Shown: in pieces, positions 1 through 8,615 of the stretch
How positions within the stretch are numbered: position 1 is the stretch's first letter
Layout: each line of letters begins with the position of its first letter
NCBI RefSeq assembly: GCF_004361695.1
Contig: NZ_SNVW01000003.1
Span: 186,001 to 250,000 of the forward strand
Direction: 5' to 3'
Origin: Curtobacterium flaccumfaciens
Lineage (GTDB): Bacteria; Actinomycetota; Actinomycetes; Actinomycetales; Microbacteriaceae
DNA length: 64,000 nt
Position numbers and translations under genes: made by a program
The notes under the pieces: model-generated
Databases searched by the model: none
What the model was told of the DNA's origin: nothing
What the model saw: only the letters and a program-made list of their open reading frames with translations

Positions 1-538
1 TCGCCGTGCCCGCCGTGGCGACCGCGGTCTCGAACGTGTTCGACGTCCCGTAGCCGAGCAGGTCGACGACGCCCGGCGTGCCGGCGGTGACCGCGCCCGC
101 GGGGAGCGACAGCGCCGTCGCCTGGTCCGCGAGCACGAGGGTGCCGGTGGAGCCGGAGGGGTTGAGGCCGGTGACGGCGTCCGCCTCGGGCAGGGCCTCG
201 CCGGTGGTGCCGTTCGAGCCCATCTGCACGAGGTACGTGCCGTGCGCCGGGACGGAACCGCTGAGCTTGCCGACGGCGGGGGTGCCGGTGCCGGTCGCGG
301 CGCGGTACTGCACCGACCAGCCGTCGACGCTGACGGCGGTGTCGGTCGGGTTCCCGAGTTCGACGAACTTGTTCGTGAAGGGCTGGTTCGCGCTGCCGCC
401 CTTGAGGTAGGCCTCCTCGATGACGAGCCCGGTGCCAGCGGGGTTCGCAGCGGCCGTGGTGACGGAGACGAGCGGGGCCGCGAGGAGCGCTGCGGCAGCG
501 GTGGCGCACAGCAGGGTGCGCCCGACGGATCTGTGCAT
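1..538 (-). CDS. Secreted lamin-tail-domain protein, N-terminal part (gene runs off the window)
   Basis: An open frame starts at ATG 538 and is still open at base 1, so about 179 residues are visible. It begins with a typical Sec signal peptide: a short basic start (MHRSVGR), an Ala/Leu-rich core and a likely cut after residue 31 (TTAAA|NP). The mature start, IEEAYLKGGSANQPF followed by KFVELGNPTD, is the hallmark of a lamin tail domain (LTD). In actinobacteria this fold often caps secreted nucleases of the ExeM/NucH type or other large extracellular enzymes. The catalytic part would lie outside the window, so the enzyme class is inference. Its promoter region contains the 19-bp repeat array at 625-750. 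Confidence 0.8.
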   Translation of the reverse strand, partial: MHRSVGRTLLCATAAAALLAAPLVSVTTAAANPAGTGLVIEEAYLKGGSANQPFTNKFVELGNPTDTAVSVDGWSVQYRAATGTGTPAVGKLSGSVPAHGTYLVQMGSNGTTGEALPEADAVTGLNPSGSTGTLVLADQATALSLPAGAVTAGTPGVVDLLGYGTSNTFETAVATAGTA

Positions 539-624
539 GCCCGCACGCTACCGACCTGCGGCGCCGCTCAGGTTTCCGGCGGGTGAACGATCCGTTCCAC
601 CCCAGCTCGGGGGTGCGTGCGGGG

Positions 625-750
625 CCTGGTCGTTTCGGGCGTACCTGGTCGTTTCGGGCGTACCTGGTCGTTCCGGGCGTACCTGGTCGTTCCGGGCGTA
701 CCTGGCCGTTTCGGGCGTACCTGGTCGTTCTTTCCGACCAGGTACGCCCG
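625..750. repeat. 19-bp tandem repeat array ending in an inverted copy
   Basis: Five direct copies of a 19-base unit, CCTGGTCGTTTCGGGCGTA with one or two T/C changes, lie head to tail at 625-643, 644-662, 663-681, 682-700 and 701-719. A sixth, shorter copy runs into its own inverse. Bases 712-727 and 735-750 are perfect 16-base inverted repeats with the 7-base loop TTCTTTC. The 19-base period is not a multiple of three, so this is not coding repetition. It lies upstream of the lamin-tail gene and downstream of the MBL-fold gene. Confidence 0.9.
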
Positions 751-776
751 ATTCCGCTTTCCATCGCGGGCGCGAG

Positions 777-809
777 GGCGCGCCGCCGCCGCCGCCGCGG
801 CGGCGCGCC
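777..809 (-). terminator. GC-only hairpin after the MBL-fold gene
   Basis: A perfect 13-base stem (777-789 with 797-809) and a 7-base loop lie 16 bases past the stop of the MBL-fold gene. There is no T-tract, so termination is inferred from position and stability only. Confidence 0.45.
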
Positions 810-824
810 GCCGTCGCGGCGGCC

Positions 825-1571
825 TCAGGCGCTGACCGGCACCCACTCCGTGCCGACCCGGTGCACGGCCGGCCCGTGCCCCGGCAGCAGGATCTCGGGG
901 ATCGGCAGCGCCCGCGCCGACTCGACCGCCCGCTCCTGGTCCGCCGTGAAGAACGACGTGATCATCCGCGGCCGCGGCGACCACGACGCCGGTTGCGTGT
1001 CGTGCCGGCTCACGACGGCGTCGCCCGTGACGATCGCGTTCGCCGCCGGCAGCAGGTACGCGGTGGACCCGTCGGTGTGCCCCTCGGCGGGCAGCGGCGT
1101 GATCGCCCGACCGTCGAAGTCCGCGCCGGTGAAGGCCCGCGCGGTGGGCACGGTGGTCGGTCGGAGCGCGTCGGACCGGATCGCCCGCGCGAGCCAGCGG
1201 AGGACCCGCGGCGACGCCAGCCGTCCGCCGATCTCCGCGGGGGTCACCTGCTGCCGGACGGGTCCGCGCACGTTGTCGAGCTCGTCGGCGTGCGCCAGGA
1301 CCTGGACGTCCGGGTACCGCGCCAGGATGCCGGGGATCCCGCCGACGTGGTCGACGTGGCCGTGGGTGACGTAGACGCGGCGCAGGTCGTCGAGGTCGTG
1401 CCCGGCGTACCGGACGGTGTCGAGCACGAGGTCGGTGTCGGCGGGGTAGCCGGCGTCGATGAGCGCGACGCCGTCCTCCTCCGCCAGGACGACCCAGTTC
1501 GACACCGGCCCCTCGACGAAGACCACACCGGGGGCGACGGAGACGACGGACCGGGGTTCGCGGGAGCTCAT
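825..1571 (-). CDS. MBL-fold metallo-hydrolase
   Basis: This 248-residue cytoplasmic enzyme belongs to the metallo-beta-lactamase superfamily. The dinuclear metal site is complete: THGHVDH at residues 69-75 (His70, His72, Asp74, His75), GHTDGS with His165, Asp184 in TGDAVV and His232 in PGHGP. Spacing resembles glyoxalase II/general MBL hydrolases rather than RNase J or RNase Z, and no extra domain is present. The substrate cannot be read from the sequence. Its ATG overlaps the truA stop codon by four bases (ATGA), so the two genes are almost certainly cotranscribed and translationally coupled. Confidence 0.85.
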   Translation of the reverse strand: MSSREPRSVVSVAPGVVFVEGPVSNWVVLAEEDGVALIDAGYPADTDLVLDTVRYAGHDLDDLRRVYVTHGHVDHVGGIPGILARYPDVQVLAHADELDNVRGPVRQQVTPAEIGGRLASPRVLRWLARAIRSDALRPTTVPTARAFTGADFDGRAITPLPAEGHTDGSTAYLLPAANAIVTGDAVVSRHDTQPASWSPRPRMITSFFTADQERAVESARALPIPEILLPGHGPAVHRVGTEWVPVSA

Positions 1572-2473
1572 CCCTCGACGGTAGCCGAGGGTTCGTCCGC
1601 AGCGCGGCGGGCCCGCGTCTGCGTGGCACGCGCGGCGAGCTCGTCGTCGGCCGGGTAGCCGACCTCGGTCAGGGTGAGCCCCTTCGCCGGCGCTGTCTTG
1701 AACGCGCTCGTCCGGGTCTGCGCGGTGCGCAGCTCCTCGAGGCGGTCCGGCCCGAAGCGCCCCTCGCCCACCGCGATGGTCGCCCCCACCATCGCCCGCA
1801 CCATGGAGTGGCAGAAGGCATCGGCCTGGAGGCGCGCCACCAGCACGCCGTCCGGCTCACGGTCCCAGCGGAACTCCTGCAGCGTCCGGATCGTGGTCGC
1901 GCCCTCGCGCGGCTTGCAGAAGGTCGCGAAGTCGTGCAGCCCCAGCAACCGCAGCGCACCGCGCTCCATCGCCGCCGGGTCCAGCCGCGTCGGGTGCCAC
2001 ACCGTGTGCCCCCGCCGACGTGGATCGCGCCCGGCGTCGGCGTCCGCGATCCGGTACTCGTAGCGCCGCCAGAGCGGGGAGAACCGGGCGTCGAACCCGT
2101 CGGGCGCGACCGAGGCCCGGGTGATGACGACGTCCCCCTCTGGCGCCGCGATGCCGTTGACGCGCTTGACCAGTCCGTCGAGCGAGGTCCGCGGCGGCCC
2201 GTCCGGTGCGGAGCGGCGGGGGCGGGTGAGGGCGCCCCACTGCTCGGCGGTGAGGTCGAGGTGCGCCACCTGCCCGGTGGCGTGCACGCCGGCGTCGGTG
2301 CGCCCGGCGACGGTGAGCTGCGGGGGTTCGCCCCAGCGCGTGAAGACGGTGGCGAGTGCGCTCTCGAGCGCTCCCTGGACGGTGCGGAGTCCGGGCTGCC
2401 GCGCCCACCCGGAGAACGCCGCCCCGTCGTAGGCGACGTCCAGTCGCAGCCGGACCTGCTCGCGCTCACTCAC
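1568..2473 (-). CDS. truA: tRNA pseudouridine(38-40) synthase TruA
   Basis: TruA converts uridines 38-40 of the tRNA anticodon arm to pseudouridine. The protein has 301 residues, within the actinobacterial range. It shows the family start LRLDVAYDGAAFSGWARQPG, the catalytic-aspartate motif GRTDAGVHATGQVAH (Asp60) and the C-terminal ADAFCHSMVRAMVG block. In many actinobacteria truA directly follows rplQ. Here the two are 7.5 kb apart, separated by an accessory block, and truA instead starts a two-gene unit with the MBL-fold hydrolase. The gene is divergent from the ABC exporter that starts at 2585. Confidence 0.95.
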   Translation of the reverse strand: MSEREQVRLRLDVAYDGAAFSGWARQPGLRTVQGALESALATVFTRWGEPPQLTVAGRTDAGVHATGQVAHLDLTAEQWGALTRPRRSAPDGPPRTSLDGLVKRVNGIAAPEGDVVITRASVAPDGFDARFSPLWRRYEYRIADADAGRDPRRRGHTVWHPTRLDPAAMERGALRLLGLHDFATFCKPREGATTIRTLQEFRWDREPDGVLVARLQADAFCHSMVRAMVGATIAVGEGRFGPDRLEELRTAQTRTSAFKTAPAKGLTLTEVGYPADDELAARATQTRARRAADEPSATVEG

Positions 2474-2584
2474 ACCCCCACGGTAGCGATGTCAGTGCCG
2501 CGTCAGTGCCACGTGAGCGGGCCGCGGCACGATCGTCCACGACATCGACGAAGCACGTCGAGTCACTCGAGAGGACCTGGGCGC

Positions 2585-3574
2585 ATGACCACCACACCGC
2601 TCGCGGTCGAGGCCACCGGCCTCGTCAAGACCTTCGGGACGAACCGTGCAGTGGACGGTGTCGACCTCCGCGTGGAGGCCGGGACCGTCTACGGCGTGCT
2701 CGGCCCGAACGGCGCCGGCAAGACCACCACCATCTCCATGCTCGCGACCCTGCTCCGGCCGGACGGCGGCGAGGCCCGCGTCTTCGGCCACGACGTCCGC
2801 CACGAGGCGCAGGTCGTCCGCTCCCTGATCGGCGTGACCGGGCAGTACGCGAGTGTCGACGAGACGCTCAGCGCGACCGAGAACCTCGTCATCTTCGCCC
2901 GGCTGCTCGGCCTGAGCCGCGCCGAGTCGAAGCGCAAGGCGGTCGAGCTGCTCGAGCGCTTCGGCCTGACCGAGGCGGCGTCGCGCCCGTTGAAGAACTT
3001 CTCCGGCGGGATGCGCCGGCGTCTCGACCTGGCGGCGAGCCTCATCGCGCAGCCGCCGCTGATCTTCCTCGACGAGCCGACGACGGGCCTCGACCCCCGC
3101 ACCCGGGCGCAGATGTGGGACACCATCCGCGAGCTCGTGGCGACCGGGTCGACCGTGCTGCTGACGACGCAGTACCTCGACGAGGCCGACCAGCTCGCCG
3201 ACCGCATCGCCGTGATCGACCACGGACGGGTGGTCGCCGAGGGGACGAGCGACGAGCTGAAAGCCTCGATCGGCAGTTCGTCGCTGCAGCTCCGGCTGAC
3301 CGACGCGCTCCGCCTCGACGCGGCACGAGCGCTGGTCCGGAACACCCTCGGCGTCGACGCGGTGGCCAGCCCCGAGGGCTCGCGCCTCACCGCCCCGATG
3401 TCCGACCCGGACCGCGTCACCGACCTCCTCGTGTCGTTCCGCGAAGCCGGCATCTCCCTCGCCGAGATGAGCGTGCAGAAGCCGACGCTCGACGAGGTCT
3501 TCCTCACCATCACGGGTGCGCCGGCGACCGCAGACGAGCCCGCCGACGCCGACCTCGAATCGAGCATCGCATGA
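2585..3574 (+). CDS. ABC exporter ATP-binding protein, DrrA-like
   Basis: This 329-residue ATPase subunit has Walker A GPNGAGKTT (about 40-48), the signature FSGGMRRRLDLA (139-150), Walker B LIFLDEP (159-165) and an H-loop-region sequence TTQYLDEADQLADR typical of the daunorubicin-resistance (DrrA) subfamily. The C-terminal 90 residues match the DrrA accessory domain ending in PTLDEVFLTITG. It partners the permease at 3571-4404, whose ATG overlaps its stop (ATGA). The start was chosen at ATG 2585 with GAGAGGA about 10 bases upstream; longer open frames to the left run through the promoter region. The exported substrate is unknown. Confidence 0.93.
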   Translation: MTTTPLAVEATGLVKTFGTNRAVDGVDLRVEAGTVYGVLGPNGAGKTTTISMLATLLRPDGGEARVFGHDVRHEAQVVRSLIGVTGQYASVDETLSATENLVIFARLLGLSRAESKRKAVELLERFGLTEAASRPLKNFSGGMRRRLDLAASLIAQPPLIFLDEPTTGLDPRTRAQMWDTIRELVATGSTVLLTTQYLDEADQLADRIAVIDHGRVVAEGTSDELKASIGSSSLQLRLTDALRLDAARALVRNTLGVDAVASPEGSRLTAPMSDPDRVTDLLVSFREAGISLAEMSVQKPTLDEVFLTITGAPATADEPADADLESSIA

Positions 3575-4404
3575 CCACCATCACCCCCACCACGGGCACC
3601 TCCGCCCCGCGGATCACCCCGCGCCCCGGCGTCGGCGGTTCCGGACTCGGCGCCACGGTCCGGCAGTCCTTCACGATGGCGTACCGAGGCCTGGTGAAGG
3701 TCCGGCGGACGCCCGAGCAGCTGTTCGACGTGACCCTGATGCCGATCATCTTCACCGTGATGTTCACGTACATCTTCGGTGGCGCGATCGCCGGCGACAT
3801 CGCCAGCTACCTGCCGATCATCATCCCCGGCATCCTCGTGCAGACGAACATCACGTCGTCGATCGTCACCGGCGTCCAGCTCCGCGAGGACATGGACAAG
3901 GGCGTGTTCGACCGCTTCAAGTCCCTGCCGATCGCCCGCATCGCCCCGCTCGCGGGTGCGCTGCTCGCCGACACGGTCCGGTACGCCATCGCGACGACGA
4001 TCACCTTCGCCACCGGCTTCGCGATGGGGCTCCGTCCCGAGGGCGGCGTCGGCGCGGTGGTCCTCGCCGGGCTGCTCGTCGTCGTGGTCGCCTGGGCGGT
4101 CAGCTGGATCTTCGCCTACTTCGGCGTGATCGCCCGGACGGCCTCGAGCGTCTCCGGCATCTCCAACATGGTGCTGTTCCCGTTGACGTTCCTGTCGAAC
4201 GCGTTCGTCCCCGCGGACACCCTGCCGGACTGGCTGCGCTGGTTCTCCGAGGTGAACCCGATCTCGCACCTCATCACCGCGGTCCGCGACCTCATCAACC
4301 ACGGCACGGTGACCGGCGACCTGTGGATCAGCCTGCTCGGCGCCGCCGTGATCGTCGCGGTGTTCGCCCCGCTCACGGTGCGGGCGTACATGCGGAAGGC
4401 CTGA
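3571..4404 (+). CDS. ABC-2 type permease, DrrB-like
   Basis: This 277-residue integral membrane subunit pairs with the upstream ATPase. After a cytoplasmic N-terminus of about 50 residues it has roughly six hydrophobic segments and the ABC-2 signature FKSLPIARIAPLAGALLADT. The region around SGISNMVLFPLTFLSNAFVP is typical of DrrB. Start at ATG 3571 overlaps the ATPase stop by four bases, which indicates translational coupling. The pair converges on the SARP-type regulator that ends at 4456. Drug or secondary-metabolite export is a family-based inference. Confidence 0.92.
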   Translation: MTTITPTTGTSAPRITPRPGVGGSGLGATVRQSFTMAYRGLVKVRRTPEQLFDVTLMPIIFTVMFTYIFGGAIAGDIASYLPIIIPGILVQTNITSSIVTGVQLREDMDKGVFDRFKSLPIARIAPLAGALLADTVRYAIATTITFATGFAMGLRPEGGVGAVVLAGLLVVVVAWAVSWIFAYFGVIARTASSVSGISNMVLFPLTFLSNAFVPADTLPDWLRWFSEVNPISHLITAVRDLINHGTVTGDLWISLLGAAVIVAVFAPLTVRAYMRKA

Positions 4405-4405
4405 C

Positions 4406-4464
4406 GCGCCGCGGGCCCGTCGGTGGGCCCGTCAGTGCGCCGGTCATCGGGCCCGTCAGCCGGC
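4406..4464. repeat. GGGCCCGTC repeats between convergent genes
   Basis: The short space between two convergent genes carries GGGCCCGTC at three places and GGCCCGG once. The self-complementary GGGCCC cores (for example CGGGCCCGTCGGTGGGCCCG) can form alternative short hairpins and may serve as a bidirectional terminator. No T-tract is present. The last copies extend into the 3' end of the regulator gene. Confidence 0.5.
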
Positions 4465-7400
4465 CCGGAAGCGGAGCTCCTCGAGCAGGAGCCTCGCCCG
4501 TGAGACGGCCTCGGCCCGGTCCCACCCGGCCGAGGCCGTCTCGGCGTCGGCGAGCGCCGACTCCCCGACCGCGTCGGCGAGGAGGGGCCGCAGCCGGCTG
4601 TGCAGCAGGACCGCGAAGTCCTGCCGGGAGCCGAACCGGGTCGCGAACGCCCAGCAGCGGGCCGCGTGGTCGGCCTGACCGGAGCGGGCAGCGGCGACCG
4701 CGAGACCGGCCAGCGTGGTGCCGATGACGGGCAGGTCCAGCCACCACGGGTGCAGGCGCAGCATCACGAGCGCCCCGACCCGGATGCGGCGAGCGACGTC
4801 CCGTTCGGCGGCCTGGAGGCGCGGTGCAGCTCCGCCGGTCCGGCTCGCCGCCGCCTCGTCGACCGCCGCGATCCGCGCGGCTCCCGCCATCACGGTCCAG
4901 TGCGGCGTCTGCTTCCGGAACGGCACCACCCAGTCCCACGCGGCGGTGTACTCGGCGGCGGCGCGGTCGAGGTCGCCCTCGTACCGGAGGCACTCGGCCG
5001 AGATCGCGACGGCGAGCACCCCGATCTGCGAGCGGTCGCCGTCGAAGCCGCCACGCCCCTCCACCGGGCGGAGCTGCAGGTCGGCGGCGACGGAGCGGGC
5101 GCGCTGCACGTCCCCGGTCGAGGCCGAGCACAGTCCGACCGTCCAGCCGATCTCGTACAGGTCGTCGTCGGCGCCGAAGTGCTCGAGCTGGTCGCGCGCG
5201 ACGCCGGCGACCACGAGGGCGCCGGCGTGGTCCCCGGTCTGCGCGAGGAGCTGGGTCATCGTGACCGCCCCGGTGCCGGTGGTCCACGCGTCCCTGGTGG
5301 TCGCGGACAGTTCCTTGGCGCGGGTGGCGTAGCGGAGGGCGGCCGCGGTCTCCCCGTCGTTCTCGGCGAGCGGGGCGCTGAGCATGTTCGCGAGGCTGGC
5401 GACGCCGGGGTCCGGGTCGGAGCGCATCCGGGCGAGGAGCGCGGTGCCGTCGGCGGGGCGACCGAGGGTGAGCAGCAGCGCGACCTGGGCGTCGAGCACC
5501 GGGAACCCGGTCGATCCGACGCGACGCCGCAGGTGCCGGAGCACGGAGACCGCACGGGCCGTGACCCGCCGGCCCTCGAACGCGGCCGAGGCGCCGGCGA
5601 CGAGGAGCCCGACCTCGGTCGCCGCGAGGTCCTCGGCGGCCGGGGGTGTCCGGCGCAGGACGTCGACGACGTCGGCGGCGATGGCGACGACCTCGCCGTG
5701 GGCGCCGCGCAGCGTCCAGTACCCGCCGAGGGCCGCGAACACCTGCGCCGTCGCCGAGGCGTCCTCGGCGCGCAGGCTCCAGCGCAGCAGGGTCACCAGG
5801 TTGTCGGCTTCGCGGCGGACCTCGTGGAACCGGCGGAGCTGGTCCTCGCCGGTGATGGTGAACAGGTTCCGGTCGGCGGCGAACGTCCGGGCCCAGCCGA
5901 TCATCGCCGTGCGGACGGCGTCGGTGGCCCCGCGGTCGTCGAGGCGGGCGGAGCCGAACTCGCGGACGGTCTCGAGCAGGCGGTAGCGGACCGGCTCCCC
6001 CTCGTGCTCGACGAGCTGCACGAGGGACTGCTCGACGAGCTCGGCCAGGTCGTCGAGGGCGTCGTGCCGGCGGTCGGGCGCCGCGACCGCCTCGACCGCG
6101 TCGACGGCGAGCCCGTCCGGGAAGAGCGCGAGCCGGGTGAGCAGGTCCTGCGCCCCGGCGTCGAGCAGCCGCCAGCTCCACTCGATGACGGCGAGCAGCG
6201 TGCGGTGCCGTTCGGGAGCACTCCGGTCGCCACCGCGGAGGAGTGCGAACCGGTCGTCCAGCCGGCGCTCGATGTCGTCGGTGCTCATGCCGCGGATCCG
6301 TGCCGCGGCGAGCTCGATCGCGAGCGGTGAGCCGTCGAGCCGGGTGCAGATGCGCCGCACGGCGTCGACGGGCAGGACGGCACCGGGACGTGCGGCTCGG
6401 GCGCGCTCGGTGAACAGGCGGACCGCGGCGCCGTCCGCCTCGACCGGCAGCGGTGCGAGGGGCGCCACCGCCTCGCCGGCGATCGCGAGGGGTGCCCGCG
6501 AGGTCGTGAGGATCCGCAGTTCCGGGGCCGCGGCGAGCAGGTCCGCGGCGAACCCGGCCACGGTGTCGACGAGGTGCTCGCAGTTGTCGAGCACGAGCAG
6601 TGTCGGGCCGTCGGCGAGCGCCCGGACGACGCGGCCCTGCAGGTCGGCGACGACGGCGTCCCGGAGCGACCGCGCTGAGCGGAACTCGGCGATCCCGAGC
6701 AGTGCCCCGAGTGCCGGGACGACGTCCTCGGCGGCGAGGGGTGCGAGTTCGAACACGACGACACCGCAGGCCGCCGGGACGTCGGCGGCGACGGCCTGCG
6801 CCAGACGGGTCTTCCCGAGGCCGCCCGCGCCGAGGATCGTCACGAGGCGGTTCCGCGACAGCAGGTCGGCGACCGTGTCGAGGTCGTCCTGCCGGCCGAC
6901 GAGCGTGTTCGGCGCCGCGCGGAGGCCGATGCGCCGAGCACGTCCGGTGTCGGCGGCGGAACGCCGGAGCAGGTCGGCGTTCAGCCGCACGAGGTCGGCC
7001 GAGGGGTCCGCTCCGAGTTCGTCGGCCAATCGGTCCCGGTGGGTCGCGAAGGCGGCGAGCGCCTCGGCTGTCCGTCCGGCGGCGACGAGGGCGCGCATGG
7101 ACCCGGCGACCGCGGCCTCGTCGAAGGGGTTCGCCCGCGCTTCCGTCGTCCAGACGTCGACGGCCTCGTCCGCCTGCCCGGCGTCGAGGAGCGCGGTGCC
7201 GAGTGAGCGCCGCAGTGCGCGCCGGGCAACGCCGGCCCGCTCGGCGAGAGCGGCGCCGAGGTCGCCGTCGACGTCGTCGCCCGGGGTGCCCCGCCAGAGG
7301 TCGAGCGCCGTGCGGACGACGTCCGGGCCGGCGTGGTCGGCCGCGGCGCGTTCGGCCCGGGTGAGGTCGACGTCGTCGGGGTCGCACCCGAGCGCGTACC

Positions 7401-7665
7401 CGGTGCTCGTGGACACGACGACACCGTCCGCGACGGTCCGGCGCAGCCGCGAGACGAGGGTCTGCAGTGCTGCCCGGGCACCGCGGGGCTGGTCGGTCGG
7501 CCAGAGCTCGTCGATGAGCGCCTCGGTCGTGACGGCGTGCCCGCGGGCGAGCACGAGCGCGGCGAGGAACGACCGCGCGAGGGCACCGGGGACCGGCGTC
7601 GGCGCTCCCGAGGGACCCGCGACCGTCACGGGTCCGAGGACGGCGATGCGGGGCTGCTCGGGCAC
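4456..7665 (-). CDS. AfsR/SARP-family regulator with BTAD and NB-ARC-like ATPase domains
   Basis: This is a 1069-residue cytoplasmic transcriptional regulator. Residues 1-95 form a winged-helix OmpR/PhoB-type DNA-binding domain (EALIDELWPTDQP, LQTLVSRLRR). Residues about 96-235 form the bacterial transcriptional activator domain typical of SARP regulators. An STAND/NB-ARC ATPase follows, with Walker A GAGGLGKTRL (279-288) and Walker B LLVLDNCEHL. The C-terminal 450 residues are Ala-rich helical repeats, probably TPR-like. The start is GTG 7665; a TAGACT hexamer ends 6 bases upstream, so the message may be leaderless. It converges on the DrrAB-like exporter and may control it, but the sequence does not prove this. 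Confidence 0.9.
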   Translation of the reverse strand: MPEQPRIAVLGPVTVAGPSGAPTPVPGALARSFLAALVLARGHAVTTEALIDELWPTDQPRGARAALQTLVSRLRRTVADGVVVSTSTGYALGCDPDDVDLTRAERAAADHAGPDVVRTALDLWRGTPGDDVDGDLGAALAERAGVARRALRRSLGTALLDAGQADEAVDVWTTEARANPFDEAAVAGSMRALVAAGRTAEALAAFATHRDRLADELGADPSADLVRLNADLLRRSAADTGRARRIGLRAAPNTLVGRQDDLDTVADLLSRNRLVTILGAGGLGKTRLAQAVAADVPAACGVVVFELAPLAAEDVVPALGALLGIAEFRSARSLRDAVVADLQGRVVRALADGPTLLVLDNCEHLVDTVAGFAADLLAAAPELRILTTSRAPLAIAGEAVAPLAPLPVEADGAAVRLFTERARAARPGAVLPVDAVRRICTRLDGSPLAIELAAARIRGMSTDDIERRLDDRFALLRGGDRSAPERHRTLLAVIEWSWRLLDAGAQDLLTRLALFPDGLAVDAVEAVAAPDRRHDALDDLAELVEQSLVQLVEHEGEPVRYRLLETVREFGSARLDDRGATDAVRTAMIGWARTFAADRNLFTITGEDQLRRFHEVRREADNLVTLLRWSLRAEDASATAQVFAALGGYWTLRGAHGEVVAIAADVVDVLRRTPPAAEDLAATEVGLLVAGASAAFEGRRVTARAVSVLRHLRRRVGSTGFPVLDAQVALLLTLGRPADGTALLARMRSDPDPGVASLANMLSAPLAENDGETAAALRYATRAKELSATTRDAWTTGTGAVTMTQLLAQTGDHAGALVVAGVARDQLEHFGADDDLYEIGWTVGLCSASTGDVQRARSVAADLQLRPVEGRGGFDGDRSQIGVLAVAISAECLRYEGDLDRAAAEYTAAWDWVVPFRKQTPHWTVMAGAARIAAVDEAAASRTGGAAPRLQAAERDVARRIRVGALVMLRLHPWWLDLPVIGTTLAGLAVAAARSGQADHAARCWAFATRFGSRQDFAVLLHSRLRPLLADAVGESALADAETASAGWDRAEAVSRARLLLEELRFRAG

Positions 7666-7712
7666 GCTGCGAGTCTACGGACGGACGACGACCGATCCTG
7701 CTGCGGCGGGTG

Positions 7713-8201
7713 TCAGTCGCCCCGGTAGCGCGACTGCAGCTGGGCGTAGCGCGCGTCCCAGTCGAACGCCGCGATGCCGTCGAGGTCCCCGGCGAGGTCG
7801 AGCTCGAGCAGCTCGAGGTAGGTGTGCCAGCCGGCGCCGTAGTTCCGGCTCGCGACCCCGGCGTGCTCGAGCCGGAGCGCTGCGCCGTCGGGTGCGGGGT
7901 CGACCGTGACCACGACCGTCGTCTCGTCCTCGCCGCGCGCGTGCCAGGTCGTCGTGAAGGAGCGCGGCGGGTCGCACGCGGTGACGGTGCCCTCGGTGAG
8001 GGCCGTCCCGTCGTCGTACCGCGCGACCCAGTGGCCGCCGAGCCGCAGGTCTCCCTCGTGCGGTGCCATCCACCGCGAGAGGCGTTCGCGGTCGGTCACG
8101 GCGTCCCACAGGTCCTCGGGCGTGGTCGGGTAGGTCTGGGCGAAGCGGAGGAGGTACCCGCCACCGGGTGCGTCCTCGATGGTGCCGTCGGTGGTGCGCA
8201 T
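7713..8201 (-). CDS. SRPBCC-family (AHSA1-type) protein
   Basis: This 162-residue protein has the START/Bet v1-like hydrophobic-cavity fold of the AHSA1 group. The signature YPTTPEDLWDAVTDRERLSRW and the closing GAGWHTYLELLE region match these small stress-associated proteins. The start at ATG 8201 was chosen because GAGGAG lies seven bases upstream and because the ArsR gene stops one base before it (TGACATG). The in-frame extension up to 8294 overlaps the ArsR tail. ArsR plus AHSA1 pairs are common in actinobacteria, with the ArsR protein usually repressing its own operon. The ligand is unknown. Confidence 0.85.
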   Translation of the reverse strand: MRTTDGTIEDAPGGGYLLRFAQTYPTTPEDLWDAVTDRERLSRWMAPHEGDLRLGGHWVARYDDGTALTEGTVTACDPPRSFTTTWHARGEDETTVVVTVDPAPDGAALRLEHAGVASRNYGAGWHTYLELLELDLAGDLDGIAAFDWDARYAQLQSRYRGD

Positions 8202-8202
8202 G

Positions 8203-8607
8203 TCATGACTCCTCGTCGTGTCGTGGTGCGGCTGGTCGTGGTGCGGCTGGTCGTGGCGTGTCTGGTCGTGCTGTCCCGACGTCGGACCGGCCACGACGAC
8301 CCCGCGCGATCTCGGTCGAGAGGGCGTCGAGCCGCTGCCGCCAGAGCGCGCGGTACCGTTCGACCTCGTGGTCGAGCTCCTCGACCGCGCGGGGTTCCAG
8401 CCGGTACACGCGCGACGTCCCCCGGGGTGCGGCGGACGCGAACCCGGCCTCGCGCAGCACCCGCAGGTGTCGGGACACGGCCGGCTGTGAGATGCCGAAC
8501 TCGTCGGCGATGACGTCCGTCAGTGCGCCGGCGGTGTGGTCGTCCTCGGCGAGGAGCTCCACCAACCGCCGCCGGACGGGGTCACCGAGGACGTCGAATG
8601 CGTGCAC
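8203..8607 (-). CDS. ArsR-family transcriptional repressor
   Basis: This 134-residue winged-helix regulator has MHAFDVLGDPVRRRLVELLA at the start and the recognition-helix block ISQPAVSRHLRVLREAGF. No Cys metal-binding motif is seen in the helix, so it is not a metal sensor of the classical type. The C-terminal tail after residue 110 is a low-complexity PRPAAPRPAAPR repeat encoded by near-identical 15-base DNA repeats (about 8218-8270). The start is GTG 8607. An AT-rich palindrome with a TATAGA hexamer lies just upstream at 8616-8634, placing the transcription start at or next to the start codon. It is coupled to the SRPBCC gene. Confidence 0.9.
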   Translation of the reverse strand: MHAFDVLGDPVRRRLVELLAEDDHTAGALTDVIADEFGISQPAVSRHLRVLREAGFASAAPRGTSRVYRLEPRAVEELDHEVERYRALWRQRLDALSTEIARGRRGRSDVGTARPDTPRPAAPRPAAPRHDEES

Positions 8608-8615
8608 GACCCCAC

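Noticed and set aside
625..719. Short direct repeats as a possible CRISPR array
   Set aside because: The 19-base units are directly adjacent with no spacers, and no cas genes are present.
1823..1836. GGCCTGGAGGCGCG inside truA
   Set aside because: Here the bases encode the conserved RLQADAFCHSM region of TruA, so the match is explained by coding constraint rather than by a repeat insertion.
4810..4823. GGCCTGGAGGCGCG inside the SARP-type regulator gene
   Set aside because: It encodes PRLQAAE in a helical repeat region; without comparison it cannot be separated from ordinary codon use, so it was not counted as a family member.
4600..6330. A long plus-strand frame opposite the SARP-type regulator
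   Set aside because: Antisense shadow of a well-supported gene; composition is Gly/Arg/Val with no motif.
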